A stretch of DNA of 64,000 nt from an uncultured Gammaproteobacteria bacterium. Lineage in GTDB: Bacteria; Pseudomonadota; Gammaproteobacteria; Pseudomonadales; Porticoccaceae. Below, piece by piece: positions 39,351 through 50,230 of the stretch. The DNA is taken from positions 1 to 64,000 of the forward strand of contig CAJXQR010000003.1 in assembly GCA_913058345.1 (NCBI GenBank), written 5' to 3'. A program made the translations under genes and the position numbers. The notes under the pieces are model-generated. The model had not been told where the DNA came from. It saw only the letters and a program-made list of their open reading frames with translations, and made no database searches. The number at the start of each line of letters is the position of its first letter. The first letter of the stretch is position 1.

Positions 39351-40283
39351 GGGGTTTCCTTTGTAAGATCGTTTTTCAAAAGTCATTTGGTTTTAATGAG
39401 AATTTTCAGCCAGTGTAAAAATTCTTGTTGTTTAAAGCCATCGAAACGATGGATAAAAACTTGATGTCGTGTCGGCTAGCTCAAAAATTTATTGTGAAAA
39501 GAGATGTTTCGTGATCTGGCTTTAGAGGGGCTTGGCAGTCGTTTTCAAAGCTGTTGTGCCTAAAAACTGCGTGTTGGCAAGCTTTTATGTCAGCTCGTTA
39601 TTCATGCAGTTTTCAAATCAAGATGCGATAACGCAAACGAAAAATAACATGAGAAAGCTCTGCTAAGACGTTTAGTAAGATAAGCTCAACATATCTCTTG
39701 CTGCCGTTGCCAGGATAAAAAGTTCTGATTTTAAAGCTGTCGATGTATAAAGCGACAGATCAATTTTAACGACTCTATGCTTTCTGAGCACGCAAAGCAG
39801 CGGAAGTGTTCTTTAAAAAAACGTAAAACTGACTGTGCGAACACTGAACAACCTTTTCGTTGCAATGGACTTTTGTGGGCAATAGTGCTTTATAAAAGCT
39901 ATATGCATTATTCAATATCTCAATCAGTTCAAACTAAACTATGCTATAGAGACGATGTTTTTTCTGGAGAGCTAGAGCGTCATCTATTATTGGGTGGTTA
40001 ATTGAATAAGGAGGTTCTCAATGCTACTGCGCCATTTTGTAAGTAGCAGTACATCGGTATTGACAGGCAAAAAAACTCATGGCACTTACCCAATCCGATT
40101 TTTGCGAAGCGGATTGAATCCACAGCAGTGCGTAGCGTTCGTGAGTTTAAAATAATGTATTATCAAAAAAATCGATTCGGATAAGGAAGTTGTATGAGAT
40201 ACGTAGAATTGCTCCCAATCAGCTTAGTCGTCTTTACTTAAGTAGTGACCTTCTGTTTATCATTGAATAATAATGGAAAAAAT
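39351..40283. other. long AT-rich gene-free stretch before the sensor kinase
   Basis: About 930 bases with no convincing gene; an open frame at 39777-40001 lacks coding character. A 15-codon frame at 40194-40241 with a strong AAGGAAG ribosome site ends 42 bases before the kinase start and might be a leader peptide. The length of the region suggests complex control of the sensor operon. Confidence 0.5.
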
Positions 40284-42824
40284 ATGCCCTCCAGTCTGCT
40301 AAAAGGATGGAGCAAACAATTCCCGATACGGTTATTGCAGCTCTGGCTACCGTTGGTGTTTCTACTCGGGTTGGTGATCGTATTCCTGTACCGCAGCCAG
40401 GTTAATCACATCCTCACTATTGCCAAGGTTAATGGTCAACAATGGGCTGAGATTGCGCAGCACACGATTAACACTGAATTTAATCAGGTGCATAGTGACG
40501 TGCTGTACTTGTCGGGGCACACCGCACTTCATCACTGGCTCGCGGACAAAGACTTAGGGACGGCGCAGTTCAGTCAGGATGTAGGTAATTTTGCTTTACG
40601 TCGTGGCCGCTATGATCAGATTCGTTTCATCGATCTGCAGGGGCGAGAGCAGATCCGCGTTGACTCGCGCAGCGATTGGCAGGCGACCCCGGCCAAGCAA
40701 TTGCAAAGTAAGGAAGAGCGTTATTACGTGAGCAACACTTTGGCGCTTAAGCAAGGCGAGATTTATATTTCACCCTTCGATCTCAATATTGAGTATGGCG
40801 AGATCGAACACCCGATTAAACCAATCATCCGATTCGGTAGCCCAGTGTTCGATGAGCAGGGACGTAAACGGGGGTTGGTCATTGTCAACTACCTGGGCCA
40901 AAGCCTGTTGGACCAGCTGACGAGTATTCCCGCAAATGCCGATAACCAACTGTGGCTGGTCAATCGTAAAGGAGACTGGCTGCTAGGCCCGGATTCGGCG
41001 TTGGCGTGGGGCTTTATGTATCCACAACGTGCGCCTGGTCGTTTTGAACATGTGTTCCCGGAAGCCTGGGCTCGACTGCAAGAGATGCCTGAGCACGGCC
41101 AGTTCAGTGTGGGGGCAGGATTGTTCACTTATGCCCAGGTTACGCCGTTGCAAGATGTTGCCGGTGCCAGCGACGCCGACTGGATCCTGATTGACTATTT
41201 GCCAGGCACTGTGTTGGCGCAACGCAAAGCATCCATTAAGCATCAGCTGGTGGCGGTATTCATCGCTCTGCTTATCTTGCTGGGTGTTATGAGCGGTGTC
41301 ATTGCCTGGGCAGGTGAGCGTCGTCGGCAGAACGAACATAGCCTGCGTGCCAGCGAGGCGCGTTTTCGCGACTTACTTGACTCAGCTCCCGATCCGATTG
41401 TCATTGTTGACCAGGCGGGTTGCATCAGCCTGGTCAATGCACAAGCTGGAGAAACCTTCGGTTACACGAGTGATGAGCTGTTGGGAGAGTCGATTGAAAT
41501 CTTATTGCCCTCACGTTTCCATCAGGCTTTTATCACCAATCGCAATTGGTATGTCACTGAAACTGGCACGCATCCAATGGGGGAGGGCACTGAACTGTAC
41601 GGTTTGCGTAAAGACGGCAGTGAACTGCCTATTGAAATCAGCCTTAGTCCACGGCAAACCGATCAGGGGATGTTGGTTACCATCATTATTCGCGACATTA
41701 GCGCCCGCAAAGAGGCTGAAGAAGCTCAACGTCAGGTGCAAACACGCTATCAGGAGTTGGTCCACAATCTGCCGGTGGGCGTGTGTCGTAATACTTCCGG
41801 TGAGAATGGGCGATTTCTCGAGGTGAATCCGGCAATGCTGGATATTTTTGAAGCGACGTCCATTGAACAACTTTTAGCCTACCCGCTTAGTGAAATGTAC
41901 TGTGATCCGGGCGCTCGGCTGGCTTTTCTCGAGGATGTTATGCGTAAAGGCCATGCCAACAGTGAAGAATTAAGCCTCAAAACGCTGCGCGGGCGCGAGT
42001 TCCATGCGGCAATCACCACGGCCATGAAACGCGATGACAACAACAATATTTATTTTGACGGTATTATCGAAGATATAACCGCTCGTAAGAAGAATGAGCT
42101 TCGTATCCAGCGATTAAATGCCAGTCTGCACGCCCGGTCGACGGAGTTGGAGGTTACCAACAAGGAACTCGAGGCTTTTAGTTATTCGGTTTCTCATGAT
42201 TTGCGAACACCTTTACGAGCCATGGATGGTTTCAGCCGTACCTTGCTCAAAGACTATGGGGATCAGCTGGATGAACGGGGCAGGGATCGTCTTGATCGCA
42301 TACGCGCAGCCGCCCAACGCATGGGAGCATTGATTGATGATCTGCTGAAATTATCGCGAGTCAGTCGGACCGAATTGAAGCGTGAGCCCGTTGATCTGAC
42401 TCAGTTGGCCAGCAAGGTGATGGCACGCTTGCAAGAGTCTGAACCGGATCGTGCTCTGCGCTTCACCGTGCAATCGGGTCTCGTTGCTCAGGGCGATGTA
42501 CAGTTACTGCAGGTAGTACTGGAAAACTTGTTAGGTAATGCCTGGAAATTTACTGGGCAGTGTTCTGAAGCTGTTATCGAAATTGGCAAGGAAAAGAAAG
42601 CTAATGAGAATATTTATTTTGTGCGCGATAATGGTGCAGGCTTTGATATGGCTTACGCAGACAAATTATTTAGTGCTTTTCAGCGTCTGCACGACGCTCG
42701 GGATTTTCCGGGCACCGGTATTGGCCTGGCGACTGTGCAGCGAGTGATCCATAAGCATGGCGGGCGAGTCTGGTCGGAAAGCGCTGTTAATGAAGGTGCC
42801 ACTTTTTATTTTACTGTAACGTAA
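40284..42824 (+). CDS. membrane PAS-domain sensor histidine kinase
   Basis: An 846-residue kinase. Two membrane helices (about residues 17-38 and 310-335) enclose a periplasmic sensor of roughly 270 residues that looks like a double-Cache domain (LQGREQIRVDSRSDW, ISPFDLNIEYGEIE). Two PAS domains follow (about 360-480 and 485-600), then the dimerisation/phosphoacceptor helix with H638 in SYSVSHDLRTPL and the ATPase domain with NLLGNAWKF (N box), DNGAGFD and GTGIGLATV. The kinase type resembles bacteriophytochrome-like HKs. ATG at 40284 is preferred to a GTG at 40245. It forms one unit with the receiver (9 bases later) and GGDEF-EAL gene (12 bases). Confidence 0.92.
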   Translation: MPSSLLKGWSKQFPIRLLQLWLPLVFLLGLVIVFLYRSQVNHILTIAKVNGQQWAEIAQHTINTEFNQVHSDVLYLSGHTALHHWLADKDLGTAQFSQDVGNFALRRGRYDQIRFIDLQGREQIRVDSRSDWQATPAKQLQSKEERYYVSNTLALKQGEIYISPFDLNIEYGEIEHPIKPIIRFGSPVFDEQGRKRGLVIVNYLGQSLLDQLTSIPANADNQLWLVNRKGDWLLGPDSALAWGFMYPQRAPGRFEHVFPEAWARLQEMPEHGQFSVGAGLFTYAQVTPLQDVAGASDADWILIDYLPGTVLAQRKASIKHQLVAVFIALLILLGVMSGVIAWAGERRRQNEHSLRASEARFRDLLDSAPDPIVIVDQAGCISLVNAQAGETFGYTSDELLGESIEILLPSRFHQAFITNRNWYVTETGTHPMGEGTELYGLRKDGSELPIEISLSPRQTDQGMLVTIIIRDISARKEAEEAQRQVQTRYQELVHNLPVGVCRNTSGENGRFLEVNPAMLDIFEATSIEQLLAYPLSEMYCDPGARLAFLEDVMRKGHANSEELSLKTLRGREFHAAITTAMKRDDNNNIYFDGIIEDITARKKNELRIQRLNASLHARSTELEVTNKELEAFSYSVSHDLRTPLRAMDGFSRTLLKDYGDQLDERGRDRLDRIRAAAQRMGALIDDLLKLSRVSRTELKREPVDLTQLASKVMARLQESEPDRALRFTVQSGLVAQGDVQLLQVVLENLLGNAWKFTGQCSEAVIEIGKEKKANENIYFVRDNGAGFDMAYADKLFSAFQRLHDARDFPGTGIGLATVQRVIHKHGGRVWSESAVNEGATFYFTVT

Positions 42825-42833
42825 GGTGAGTTT

Positions 42834-43280
42834 ATGAGCGAAAAGGCAATTTTGCTGGTGGAAGACAATCCGGATGATGAATTATTGACTCTGGATGCGT
42901 TGGCAGCAAACCGGATTGGTAACAAGGTGGTGGTTGCACGCAATGGTGTAGAAGCACTCGATTACCTATTTGCTACTGGTGATTGGGCCGGACGTGACGT
43001 CATGGATTGGCCTGCTGTTGTGTTGTTAGATTTGAAATTACCCAAGATCGACGGACTGGAAGTACTGCGCCGCGTCCGTGCCGACGACCGCACTTCGATG
43101 TTACCGGTGGTGATTCTGACTTCGTCGATTGAGGATGAAGATCGGCTCAAGGGTTATTCATTAGGGGCTAATAGCTATGTCCGTAAACCGGTTGACTTTG
43201 ATGAGTTTGTTAATGCTGCGGGGCAACTCGGGCTTTACTGGTTATTACTCAATCAAACGCCCCCTGCATCAAGAAAGTGA
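42834..43280 (+). CDS. single-domain response regulator (Rcp1-like receiver)
   Basis: A 148-residue stand-alone receiver. The acidic pair is at E10-D11, the phospho-accepting Asp is D66 (VVLLDLKLP), the switch Thr is T96 and the conserved Lys is K118 (YVRKPVD), so the site is complete. Its length and the extra loop between strand 2 and the Asp (ATGDWAGRDVMD) match Rcp1-type partners of phytochrome-class kinases. It starts nine bases after the kinase stop, so it is very likely that kinase's substrate and may pass the phosphate to the next gene's protein or to a motor/secreted target. Confidence 0.93.
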   Translation: MSEKAILLVEDNPDDELLTLDALAANRIGNKVVVARNGVEALDYLFATGDWAGRDVMDWPAVVLLDLKLPKIDGLEVLRRVRADDRTSMLPVVILTSSIEDEDRLKGYSLGANSYVRKPVDFDEFVNAAGQLGLYWLLLNQTPPASRK

Positions 43281-43292
43281 GAGGCATTATTG

Positions 43293-45752
43293 ATGGAAGA
43301 AAAGCAGGACTCTGAAAAACCGCTGCGTGTTTTAATTGTAGAGGATAGAGAAGATGATGCCTTGTTAATGATCGATCATCTCGAGTCTAACGGTGTCGTT
43401 TGTGACTGGCAGCGAGTTGATACCGAAGAGGCAATGCTTAAAGCTATTGAGAAACGCTGGGACGTCGTTTTCTCAGATTATTCCATGCCCGAATTCAATG
43501 GCAAACTTGCTTTGCAGATACTCCGTCAGCATGACCCTGATCTGCCTTTCATCATTGTTTCAGGGACTATCGGCGAGGAAGCGGCGGTCGCAGCAATGAA
43601 GTCTGGCGCCCAGGATTACGTGATGAAGACGAATTTGTCACGTTTATTGCCCACAGTAGAACGTGAATTACGCGAGGTTCAGCTGCGACGTGAACGTCGC
43701 CAGACCCAAGAGACCCTTCGTAAATTATCCCTGGTAGTCAAACAGGCTGCCGATAGTGTCTTCATCACTGACCCCAGTGGACGTATTGAATATGTAAACC
43801 CAGCCTTTGAAACGCTGACCGGGTATAACGGTGATGAAGCTAGGGGCCAAACACCCGCCTTCTTGCGCTCAGGCAACCACGAATGTATTTACTATGAAAA
43901 ATTATGGGAGACCATCAGTAATGGTGAGATTTTCAGGGGAAATATCATCAACCGACATAAGAATGGTGAGCTGTTTTATGAAGAAAAGGTCATCACACCG
44001 CTAACCGATGAGTTCGGGGAAATCACCCATTTTGTGTCGACGGGTAGAGATATTACCGCTCGGATTAAGGCAGAGAATGCGCGAGTGCGTTTAGCGACGA
44101 TTCTGGAGGCAACCCCTGACATGGTCGCCATTCTGGAGCCAAACGGCTGTCTGCGTTATCTAAACGGTTCAGGGCGGAGCTTGCTCGGTATCGAACCTGA
44201 AGAGTCTATCGAAGGGTGCAGCCTGAAGGATATTTTCCCTGAATGCATGGCTCAACAATTCATGACGACTGTGTTACCCAAAGTTGAAAAAAATGGCACA
44301 TGGTCGGGTGAAACCAGTCTGTGCGTGACTGGGGGTGACGATATGCCGATCTCACAGGTGGTATTGGCCCATTATGATGCGGATAACAACATTGAGTATC
44401 TGTCGACCATCGGGCGTGATATTTCGGAACGCAAGCGCTTTGAGGCCGAGCTGCAGCATCAGGCTACCCATGACAGTTTGACCAGTTTACCCAATCGTTT
44501 TTTCCTGATCGATCGCTTAAACGCCGAGATGGAATATGCCCGGCGACACCAATGTGCTATCGCAGTGCTGTTTTTGGATCTGGATAATTTCAAGCGTATC
44601 AATGACACCCTTGGTCATGCGGCGGGCGACACCCTACTGCAGCAGGTAAGCCAACGGCTACGCAATTGCCTGCGTCCGAGTGATACCGTTGCCCGTCATG
44701 GTGGCGATGAATTCACAATCATTATTGGTGATCTCAACCAGGTGGAAAATATTCTTATTGTGCTGAATAAGCTTCGTGCTTCATTTGAAAGACCCATCAT
44801 AATCGACAACCATGAAATCTACATAACCTTCAGTACCGGCATTTCTATGTACCCGCATGACGGCGAGCAAGTGGCTGATCTCCTGCGTCACGCCGACACT
44901 GCTATGTATCAGGCCAAATCGTCAGGCTCCAGTCAGTACCGTTTTTATGCCTCTGATATGAATGCCCGCGGCCATGAATTGCTGACACTTGAAGCTGAAT
45001 TACGTCAGGCCTTAGAACGTAATGAATTTGTCCTTTATTACCAACCCCAGCTCGCACTGCGCACGGGGCATATCGTTGGAGCGGAAGCTTTGATACGCTG
45101 GCAGCACCCGACGCGGGGGATCGTATCTCCGGCAGATTTTATTCCCCTGCTTGAAAATTCGGCTTTAATCATTCCTGTGGGAGAATGGGTGTTGCGTCAG
45201 GCTTGTATAATGCACCGCGACTTACGGGCAGCCGGCTTAGAGGATCAACGCATCTCTGTTAACGTCTCTGCTGTTCAGTTTAATGATGAGGCTTTCCTCG
45301 ATAAAGTGCGTCGGGTAATCGAGGAAGAAGCATTGCCACCCCTACAGCTAGAATTGGAGATTACAGAAAATACCGTCATGCAAGATCCAGCTCTGGCGGT
45401 AGAAATATTGCAAGAACTGGATAAAATGGGTGTACGCACAGCCATTGATGATTTTGGCACAGGATATTCTTCATTAACCTATCTCAAACGTTTTCCCATA
45501 AATATATTGAAAATAGACCAGACTTTTGTCAGGGATCTTATGAACGATTCCAATGATGCGGCTATTGTTGAGGTCAGTATTTTACTGGGGCAGAAACTCA
45601 ATCTTGAAGTAATAGCCGAAGGTGTGGAAACGACGGAGCAACTCGAGTTTTTACGTCGTCATGGTTGTGAATTTGCGCAGGGTTATTTTCTAGGTCGACC
45701 TATGCCTGATAATGATTTTATAGACTTGCTGCGAAAATCGTCGCTACACTGA
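43293..45752 (+). CDS. receiver-PAS-PAS-GGDEF-EAL c-di-GMP turnover protein
   Basis: An 819-residue cytosolic protein. A receiver (about 10-130) has D62 (VVFSDYSMPE); two PAS domains (about 145-265 and 270-395); a GGDEF domain with the intact motif at 469-473 (HGGDEF), so diguanylate cyclase activity is possible; and an EAL domain with EAL at 598-600 (GAEALIRWQHP), followed by the ENTVM and DDFGTGYSSL metal-site motifs needed for phosphodiesterase activity. Both active sites look complete, so direction may be set by the receiver and PAS inputs. ATG at 43293 with GAGAGG is preferred to a TTG three bases earlier. Last gene of the sensor unit. Confidence 0.93.
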   Translation: MEEKQDSEKPLRVLIVEDREDDALLMIDHLESNGVVCDWQRVDTEEAMLKAIEKRWDVVFSDYSMPEFNGKLALQILRQHDPDLPFIIVSGTIGEEAAVAAMKSGAQDYVMKTNLSRLLPTVERELREVQLRRERRQTQETLRKLSLVVKQAADSVFITDPSGRIEYVNPAFETLTGYNGDEARGQTPAFLRSGNHECIYYEKLWETISNGEIFRGNIINRHKNGELFYEEKVITPLTDEFGEITHFVSTGRDITARIKAENARVRLATILEATPDMVAILEPNGCLRYLNGSGRSLLGIEPEESIEGCSLKDIFPECMAQQFMTTVLPKVEKNGTWSGETSLCVTGGDDMPISQVVLAHYDADNNIEYLSTIGRDISERKRFEAELQHQATHDSLTSLPNRFFLIDRLNAEMEYARRHQCAIAVLFLDLDNFKRINDTLGHAAGDTLLQQVSQRLRNCLRPSDTVARHGGDEFTIIIGDLNQVENILIVLNKLRASFERPIIIDNHEIYITFSTGISMYPHDGEQVADLLRHADTAMYQAKSSGSSQYRFYASDMNARGHELLTLEAELRQALERNEFVLYYQPQLALRTGHIVGAEALIRWQHPTRGIVSPADFIPLLENSALIIPVGEWVLRQACIMHRDLRAAGLEDQRISVNVSAVQFNDEAFLDKVRRVIEEEALPPLQLELEITENTVMQDPALAVEILQELDKMGVRTAIDDFGTGYSSLTYLKRFPINILKIDQTFVRDLMNDSNDAAIVEVSILLGQKLNLEVIAEGVETTEQLEFLRRHGCEFAQGYFLGRPMPDNDFIDLLRKSSLH

Positions 45753-46036
45753 AGGGTTTTACCCGGTGCAGGGTGCATTGTGAGAGGCAAAAAAGTAACT
45801 GCCGGAAACCCTTAATGCAAGACCTGCTTCACTGAGAGCGAGTAGGCCTCATGTCGCTATGCTGGGCTATTGTTCTAACTGTTCCAGGTGTCGAGTCCGT
45901 ACGTGGTCGCCCGAGAAGTATGGAGCGGTCATTCGCAACATAGAGGCATTATGATGGATAAAGCCCAACCTCTTCCAAGTTGGATAAGGTTATCAGCTGC
46001 CATTTAGCAAACCACTTTTTAGTCATCTCTGTCGAT

Positions 46037-46279
46037 TTATGACAGGACCAAATTGACCACGGTAATAACAGTGCCAATAAACAGTACCGTGAAAATAATA
46101 CCGGCAACGACAAAGGTTTTAATATTGCCGTGCGTAAAGTCTTTCTCACGGTTGGCATTACTCTGCACGCCAATCGCTGCTGAGAGAGTGCTCTTTAATA
46201 GATCAACAGTATTAGGTTTTTTTTGATCTTGTGGTTGTTCTTCTATCGGTTGTTGCTCATCTTTAGATTGTTGGGTCAT
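46037..46279 (-). CDS. DUF2970 small membrane protein
   Basis: An 80-residue protein: a polar, Gln/Glu-rich N-terminus, then DLLKSTLSAAIGVQSNANREKDFTHGN, the DUF2970 signature, and one C-terminal membrane helix (about residues 55-78). Function is unknown. It starts ten bases after metH on the same strand, so it is probably co-transcribed. Confidence 0.8.
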   Translation of the reverse strand: MTQQSKDEQQPIEEQPQDQKKPNTVDLLKSTLSAAIGVQSNANREKDFTHGNIKTFVVAGIIFTVLFIGTVITVVNLVLS

Positions 46280-46289
46280 TGATAACTCC

Positions 46290-49200
46290 TTAATCAGGGT
46301 TGTAACCTAGCACTGGTGCGAGTTCTCGCTCCAGTTGTTGACGGCTGCAAGCTTTACGCTGGGCGAGACTTTCGATCTGGTCGCGTTGTATTTTGCCGGT
46401 ATTAAAATAGTGCGCTTCGGGGTGGCCAAAATACCAGCCGCTAACCGAAGCGGCGGGAAACATGGCGTCACTTTCAGTGAGAGTGATATCGGCATTTTCC
46501 TCGGCATTTAGCAAACTGAAAATGGTGCGTTTTTCGGTGTGATCTGGACAGGCGGGGTAGCCCGGTGCTGGGCGAATCCCCTGATATTTTTCGCTGATTA
46601 AGGCCGCGTTATCGAGCTTCTCATCGCTGGCGTAGCCCCATAGTTCCATGCGCACACGTCGGTGCATGTGTTCAGCGAGTGACTCTGCCAAGCGATCGGC
46701 CAGGGCCTTGACCATAATAGAATTGTAATCGTCACCCTTGGTTTCGTACTCTTTAGCCAGTTCGTCGGCGTTAATCCCTGTCGTTACCGCAAAGGCGCCA
46801 ATATAGTCGCGTTTTCCCGATGCTTTGGGAGCGATAAAATCGGCTAATGAGGTCAGGGGTGCGTCGTCTTTTCCTTTGCGGGTTTGCTGTCGAATTTGGT
46901 GAGCGGTGGCAATGGTCTCACTGGAGTTGGTATCGCTGTATATTTCGATGTCGTCACCATTGATGCGATTAGCGGGCCAAATACCCAGTACCGCATTGGC
47001 TGTGAGTTTGTGATTGTCGATTAAGTCACGGAGCATCGTTTGAGCGTCATTGAACAAATTTTTTGCCGCTTCACCGACAACCTTGTCATCGAAAATTTTT
47101 GGGTACTTGCCCACCAGACCCCAGGTAATAAAAAACGGCGTCCAGTCGATGGTGTCGATAAGTTCATCTAATGGGTAGTCTCTGAAAACCTGCACCCCGA
47201 GGGTCTGTGGTTCTACGGGGCTGAAATTTTCCCAGTCGTAGGGCCAACCTGCAGCGACGGCTTTTTCGTAGGGCACGATGTTTCCACGAGGGGTTCTATT
47301 GGCGACACGCTCGCGCACCACCTCGTATTCCGCGGTCGTGTCATCGTAGTAGGACTGACGTTTTTCGAGGTTCATTAGCGTGCTGGCTACGCCTACGGCG
47401 CGCGAGGCATCGGCAACATAAATTGCCTGGGCGCGATGGTATTTGGGGTCTATTTTTACCGCTGTATGGGCCTTAGAGGTTGTTGCGCCGCCAATCAGTA
47501 GCGGCAGGTCAAAGTCCTGTCTTTCCATTTCTGCAGCGACGTGAACCATTTCATCCAGGGAGGGTGTAATAAGACCGGAGAGCCCAATAATATCGACACC
47601 TTCCTCTTTGGCGACGGCGAGAATTTTGTCACAGGGCACCATGACACCAAGATCAATCACCTCAAAGTTATTACACTGGAGTACGACACCGACAATATTT
47701 TTGCCGATGTCGTGGACGTCGCCTTTCACCGTGGCCATCAGTATTTTGCCATTGCTCTGGGCGCCACCGGTTTTTTCAGCTTCAATATAGGGTTGTAGAT
47801 AGGCCACTGATTGTTTCATCACCCGGGCCGACTTAACCACTTGGGGAAGGAACATTTTTCCATCGCCAAACAGATCACCGACGACATTCATGCCGTCCAT
47901 TAAAGGTCCTTCGATAACATGCAGGGGGCGTTCGGCCTGGAGACGTGCTTCTTCGGTATCTTCAATAATATGGGTGGTAATGCCTTTTACGAGTGCGTGT
48001 TCAAGTCGTTTGTTGACGTCGAGCTGGCGCCAGGCGAGGTCTTCAGTTTTATCTTTGACACTGCCGTCGCCCAGGTAGTTGTCAGCGATGGCGAGCAGGC
48101 GGTCGGTGCTATCGTCACGACGATTGCCAATCACATCTTCAACCGCTTCACGCAATTCGCTGGGCAGGTCATCGTAAACCGCTAGCTGGCCCGCATTAAC
48201 GATACCCATACTCAAGCCGGCTTTAATGGCGTGATAGAGAAAAACCGAGTGAATGGCTTCACGCACGGGGTTGTTGCCGCGAAAGGAAAAGGACACATTG
48301 CTGATGCCACCGGAAATTTTTGCGCCGGGCAGGTTGGCGGTAATCCAGCGGCAGGCCTCAATGAAATCGACGGCGTAATTGTTGTGTTCTTCAATCCCCG
48401 TGGCGACGGCAAAGACATTGGGATCAAAAATAATGTCGTTGGGGTTAAAGCCGACCTCGTTAACGAGAATGTCGTAACTGCGCCCGCAGATGTCAATGCG
48501 TCGCTGCAGATTGTCGGCCTGCCCATCCGTGTCAAAGGCCATGACCACCACGGCGGCACCATAGCGCTTGCAGAGTTTAGCCTGTTCGATAAAGGGCGCT
48601 TCGCCCTCTTTCATGCTGATGGAGTTGACCACCGGCTTGCCTTGAATACACTTTAGGCCCTCCTCAATGACGTGCCATTTTGAGGAATCGACCATAATGG
48701 GGATGCGTGAAATGTCGGGCTCTGACGCAATCAGCTTGAGAAAGGTCGTCATGGCCTGGACAGCGTCAAGCATGCCCTCGTCCATATTGATGTCGAGTAT
48801 TTGTGCGCCGTTCTCGACTTGTTCCAACGCTACCGAGAGGGCAGTTTCGTAGTCGCCCTCAAGTACTAGTCGCTTAAAGCGGGCCGAACCGGTGACATTA
48901 CAGCGTTCGCCGATATTGACGAAGAGGGAGTTGCTGTCGATGGTGAAGGGCTCTAGTCCGGAAAGTCGGCAACTTTGGCTTTCTTCTGGCACAACTCGTG
49001 GTGCGCTATTGGCGCAGATTTCGACAATGGCGTTAATATGTTCGGGTGTGGTGCCGCAGCAGCCGCCGACAATATTGATTAGGCCGCGTTCAGCAAATTC
49101 AGCAATAATACTGGCAGTTTCTTCAGCTGTTTCGTCGTATTCGCCAAAGGCATTAGGTAGGCCCGCATTGGGGTGGGCGCTAATCAGGGTGGGGCAGATA

Positions 49201-49997
49201 TTGGACAGCTCTTCGATATGGGGGCGTAATTGCTCGCCACCCAAGGCACAGTTCAAACCAATAGAGAAGGGTTTGGCGTGAGCTAAACTGTTCCAGAAGG
49301 CTTCGGGGGTTTGCCCTGATAGAGTGCGGCCGCTGGCGTCGGTAATGGTCCCGGAAATCATAATCGGCAATTCAATAGCCAATTCTTCGAAGACGTCCTG
49401 CACCGCAAATACCGCCGCCTTGGCATTAAGGGTATCAAACACGGTTTCGATCAAAATAATATCACTGCCACCGGCAATCAGGGCGCGAGTGGCGTTACGA
49501 TAATCCTCAGCGAGCTCGTCGAACGTGGTGTTGCGGGCCGCAGGGTCGTTAACGTCGGGCGAGATCGATGCCGTGCGACTAGTTGGCCCAATGACACCGG
49601 CTACCCAGCGGGGTTTCTCCGGAGTGAGGGCGTTGAATTCGTCGGCGGCTTCACGGGCAAGTTTTGCGGCCTCAAAATTTAGCTCATAGACAATGGCCTC
49701 CATGCCGTAATCGGATTGGGAGGCACAAGTGGCATTAAAGGTATTGGTCTCGATAATATCGGCACCGGCCTCGAGGTAAGCACGGTGGATATCGCGAATA
49801 ATCGTCGGCTGTGTCAGTACCAGTAAATCGTTATTACCACCGAGGTCCTGTTGCCAGTCAGCAAAGCGCTCGCCGCGAAAGTCAGCTTCGCCCAGTTTGT
49901 GGCGTTGTATCATGGTGCCGGTGGCGCCATCAAGAAAGAGCAGGCGGCTGGCGGCGGCTTGATGAAGTGCAGTGATGCGATCGGAGAGAGTAGTCAA
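46290..49997 (-). CDS. metH: cobalamin-dependent methionine synthase MetH
   Basis: Transfers a methyl group from methyltetrahydrofolate to homocysteine through cobalamin. The 1235-residue length matches the family (about 1230). In order: homocysteine domain with [11 protein letters not shown] and zinc ligand region [11 protein letters not shown]; pterin-binding domain with [14 protein letters not shown]12 domain with the GDVHDIGKN motif carrying the cobalt-binding His; and the SAM-binding activation domain ending near [12 protein letters not shown]. Start codon is TTG (49997), with GGA 11 bases upstream; no nearer ATG fits the family start. I looked for a cobalamin or SAH riboswitch in the 230-base leader and saw none of their core motifs. 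Confidence 0.97.
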   Translation of the reverse strand: MTTLSDRITALHQAAASRLLFLDGATGTMIQRHKLGEADFRGERFADWQQDLGGNNDLLVLTQPTIIRDIHRAYLEAGADIIETNTFNATCASQSDYGMEAIVYELNFEAAKLAREAADEFNALTPEKPRWVAGVIGPTSRTASISPDVNDPAARNTTFDELAEDYRNATRALIAGGSDIILIETVFDTLNAKAAVFAVQDVFEELAIELPIMISGTITDASGRTLSGQTPEAFWNSLAHAKPFSIGLNCALGGEQLRPHIEELSNICPTLISAHPNAGLPNAFGEYDETAEETASIIAEFAERGLINIVGGCCGTTPEHINAIVEICANSAPRVVPEESQSCRLSGLEPFTIDSNSLFVNIGERCNVTGSARFKRLVLEGDYETALSVALEQVENGAQILDINMDEGMLDAVQAMTTFLKLIASEPDISRIPIMVDSSKWHVIEEGLKCIQGKPVVNSISMKEGEAPFIEQAKLCKRYGAAVVVMAFDTDGQADNLQRRIDICGRSYDILVNEVGFNPNDIIFDPNVFAVATGIEEHNNYAVDFIEACRWITANLPGAKISGGISNVSFSFRGNNPVREAIHSVFLYHAIKAGLSMGIVNAGQLAVYDDLPSELREAVEDVIGNRRDDSTDRLLAIADNYLGDGSVKDKTEDLAWRQLDVNKRLEHALVKGITTHIIEDTEEARLQAERPLHVIEGPLMDGMNVVGDLFGDGKMFLPQVVKSARVMKQSVAYLQPYIEAEKTGGAQSNGKILMATVKGDVHDIGKNIVGVVLQCNNFEVIDLGVMVPCDKILAVAKEEGVDIIGLSGLITPSLDEMVHVAAEMERQDFDLPLLIGGATTSKAHTAVKIDPKYHRAQAIYVADASRAVGVASTLMNLEKRQSYYDDTTAEYEVVRERVANRTPRGNIVPYEKAVAAGWPYDWENFSPVEPQTLGVQVFRDYPLDELIDTIDWTPFFITWGLVGKYPKIFDDKVVGEAAKNLFNDAQTMLRDLIDNHKLTANAVLGIWPANRINGDDIEIYSDTNSSETIATAHQIRQQTRKGKDDAPLTSLADFIAPKASGKRDYIGAFAVTTGINADELAKEYETKGDDYNSIMVKALADRLAESLAEHMHRRVRMELWGYASDEKLDNAALISEKYQGIRPAPGYPACPDHTEKRTIFSLLNAEENADITLTESDAMFPAASVSGWYFGHPEAHYFNTGKIQRDQIESLAQRKACSRQQLERELAPVLGYNPD

Positions 49998-50166
49998 CAG
50001 TTTATCCGGTGTTTGGTGTCAAGATTCGCAGCATATTTTAGCAGTTTGACGGTCTTCGTGCTGCCTCAATTAGGCGAGACCGCTGGGGTTACTCCTTCAG
50101 AGCTGATGGAAGTGGCAAGGAGGTGGCTGTCGCCTTCATTGTTTTAGGCCTGCGAGTAATTCAGTA

Positions 50167-50195
50167 TTGAGCCCCGCCGGAGTAGTGCGTATAAT
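50167..50195 (+). promoter_or_regulatory. sigma70-type promoter of nfuA
   Basis: TTGAGC (50167-50172) and a perfect TATAAT (50190-50195) are 17 bases apart, 36 bases before the nfuA start. Near-consensus spacing and -10 suggest steady expression. Confidence 0.7.
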
Positions 50196-50230
50196 AACCG
50201 ACTAATTCACTCGGATATAGGTTGGCAGCA

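Noticed and set aside
39777-40001. 74-codon frame in the long gap before the sensor kinase
   Set aside because: No ribosome site, unusual amino-acid composition and no recognisable domain.
45949-46173. 74-codon frame on the minus strand overlapping the DUF2970 gene
   Set aside because: It is out of frame with the DUF2970 gene, which has the family signature and fits after metH.
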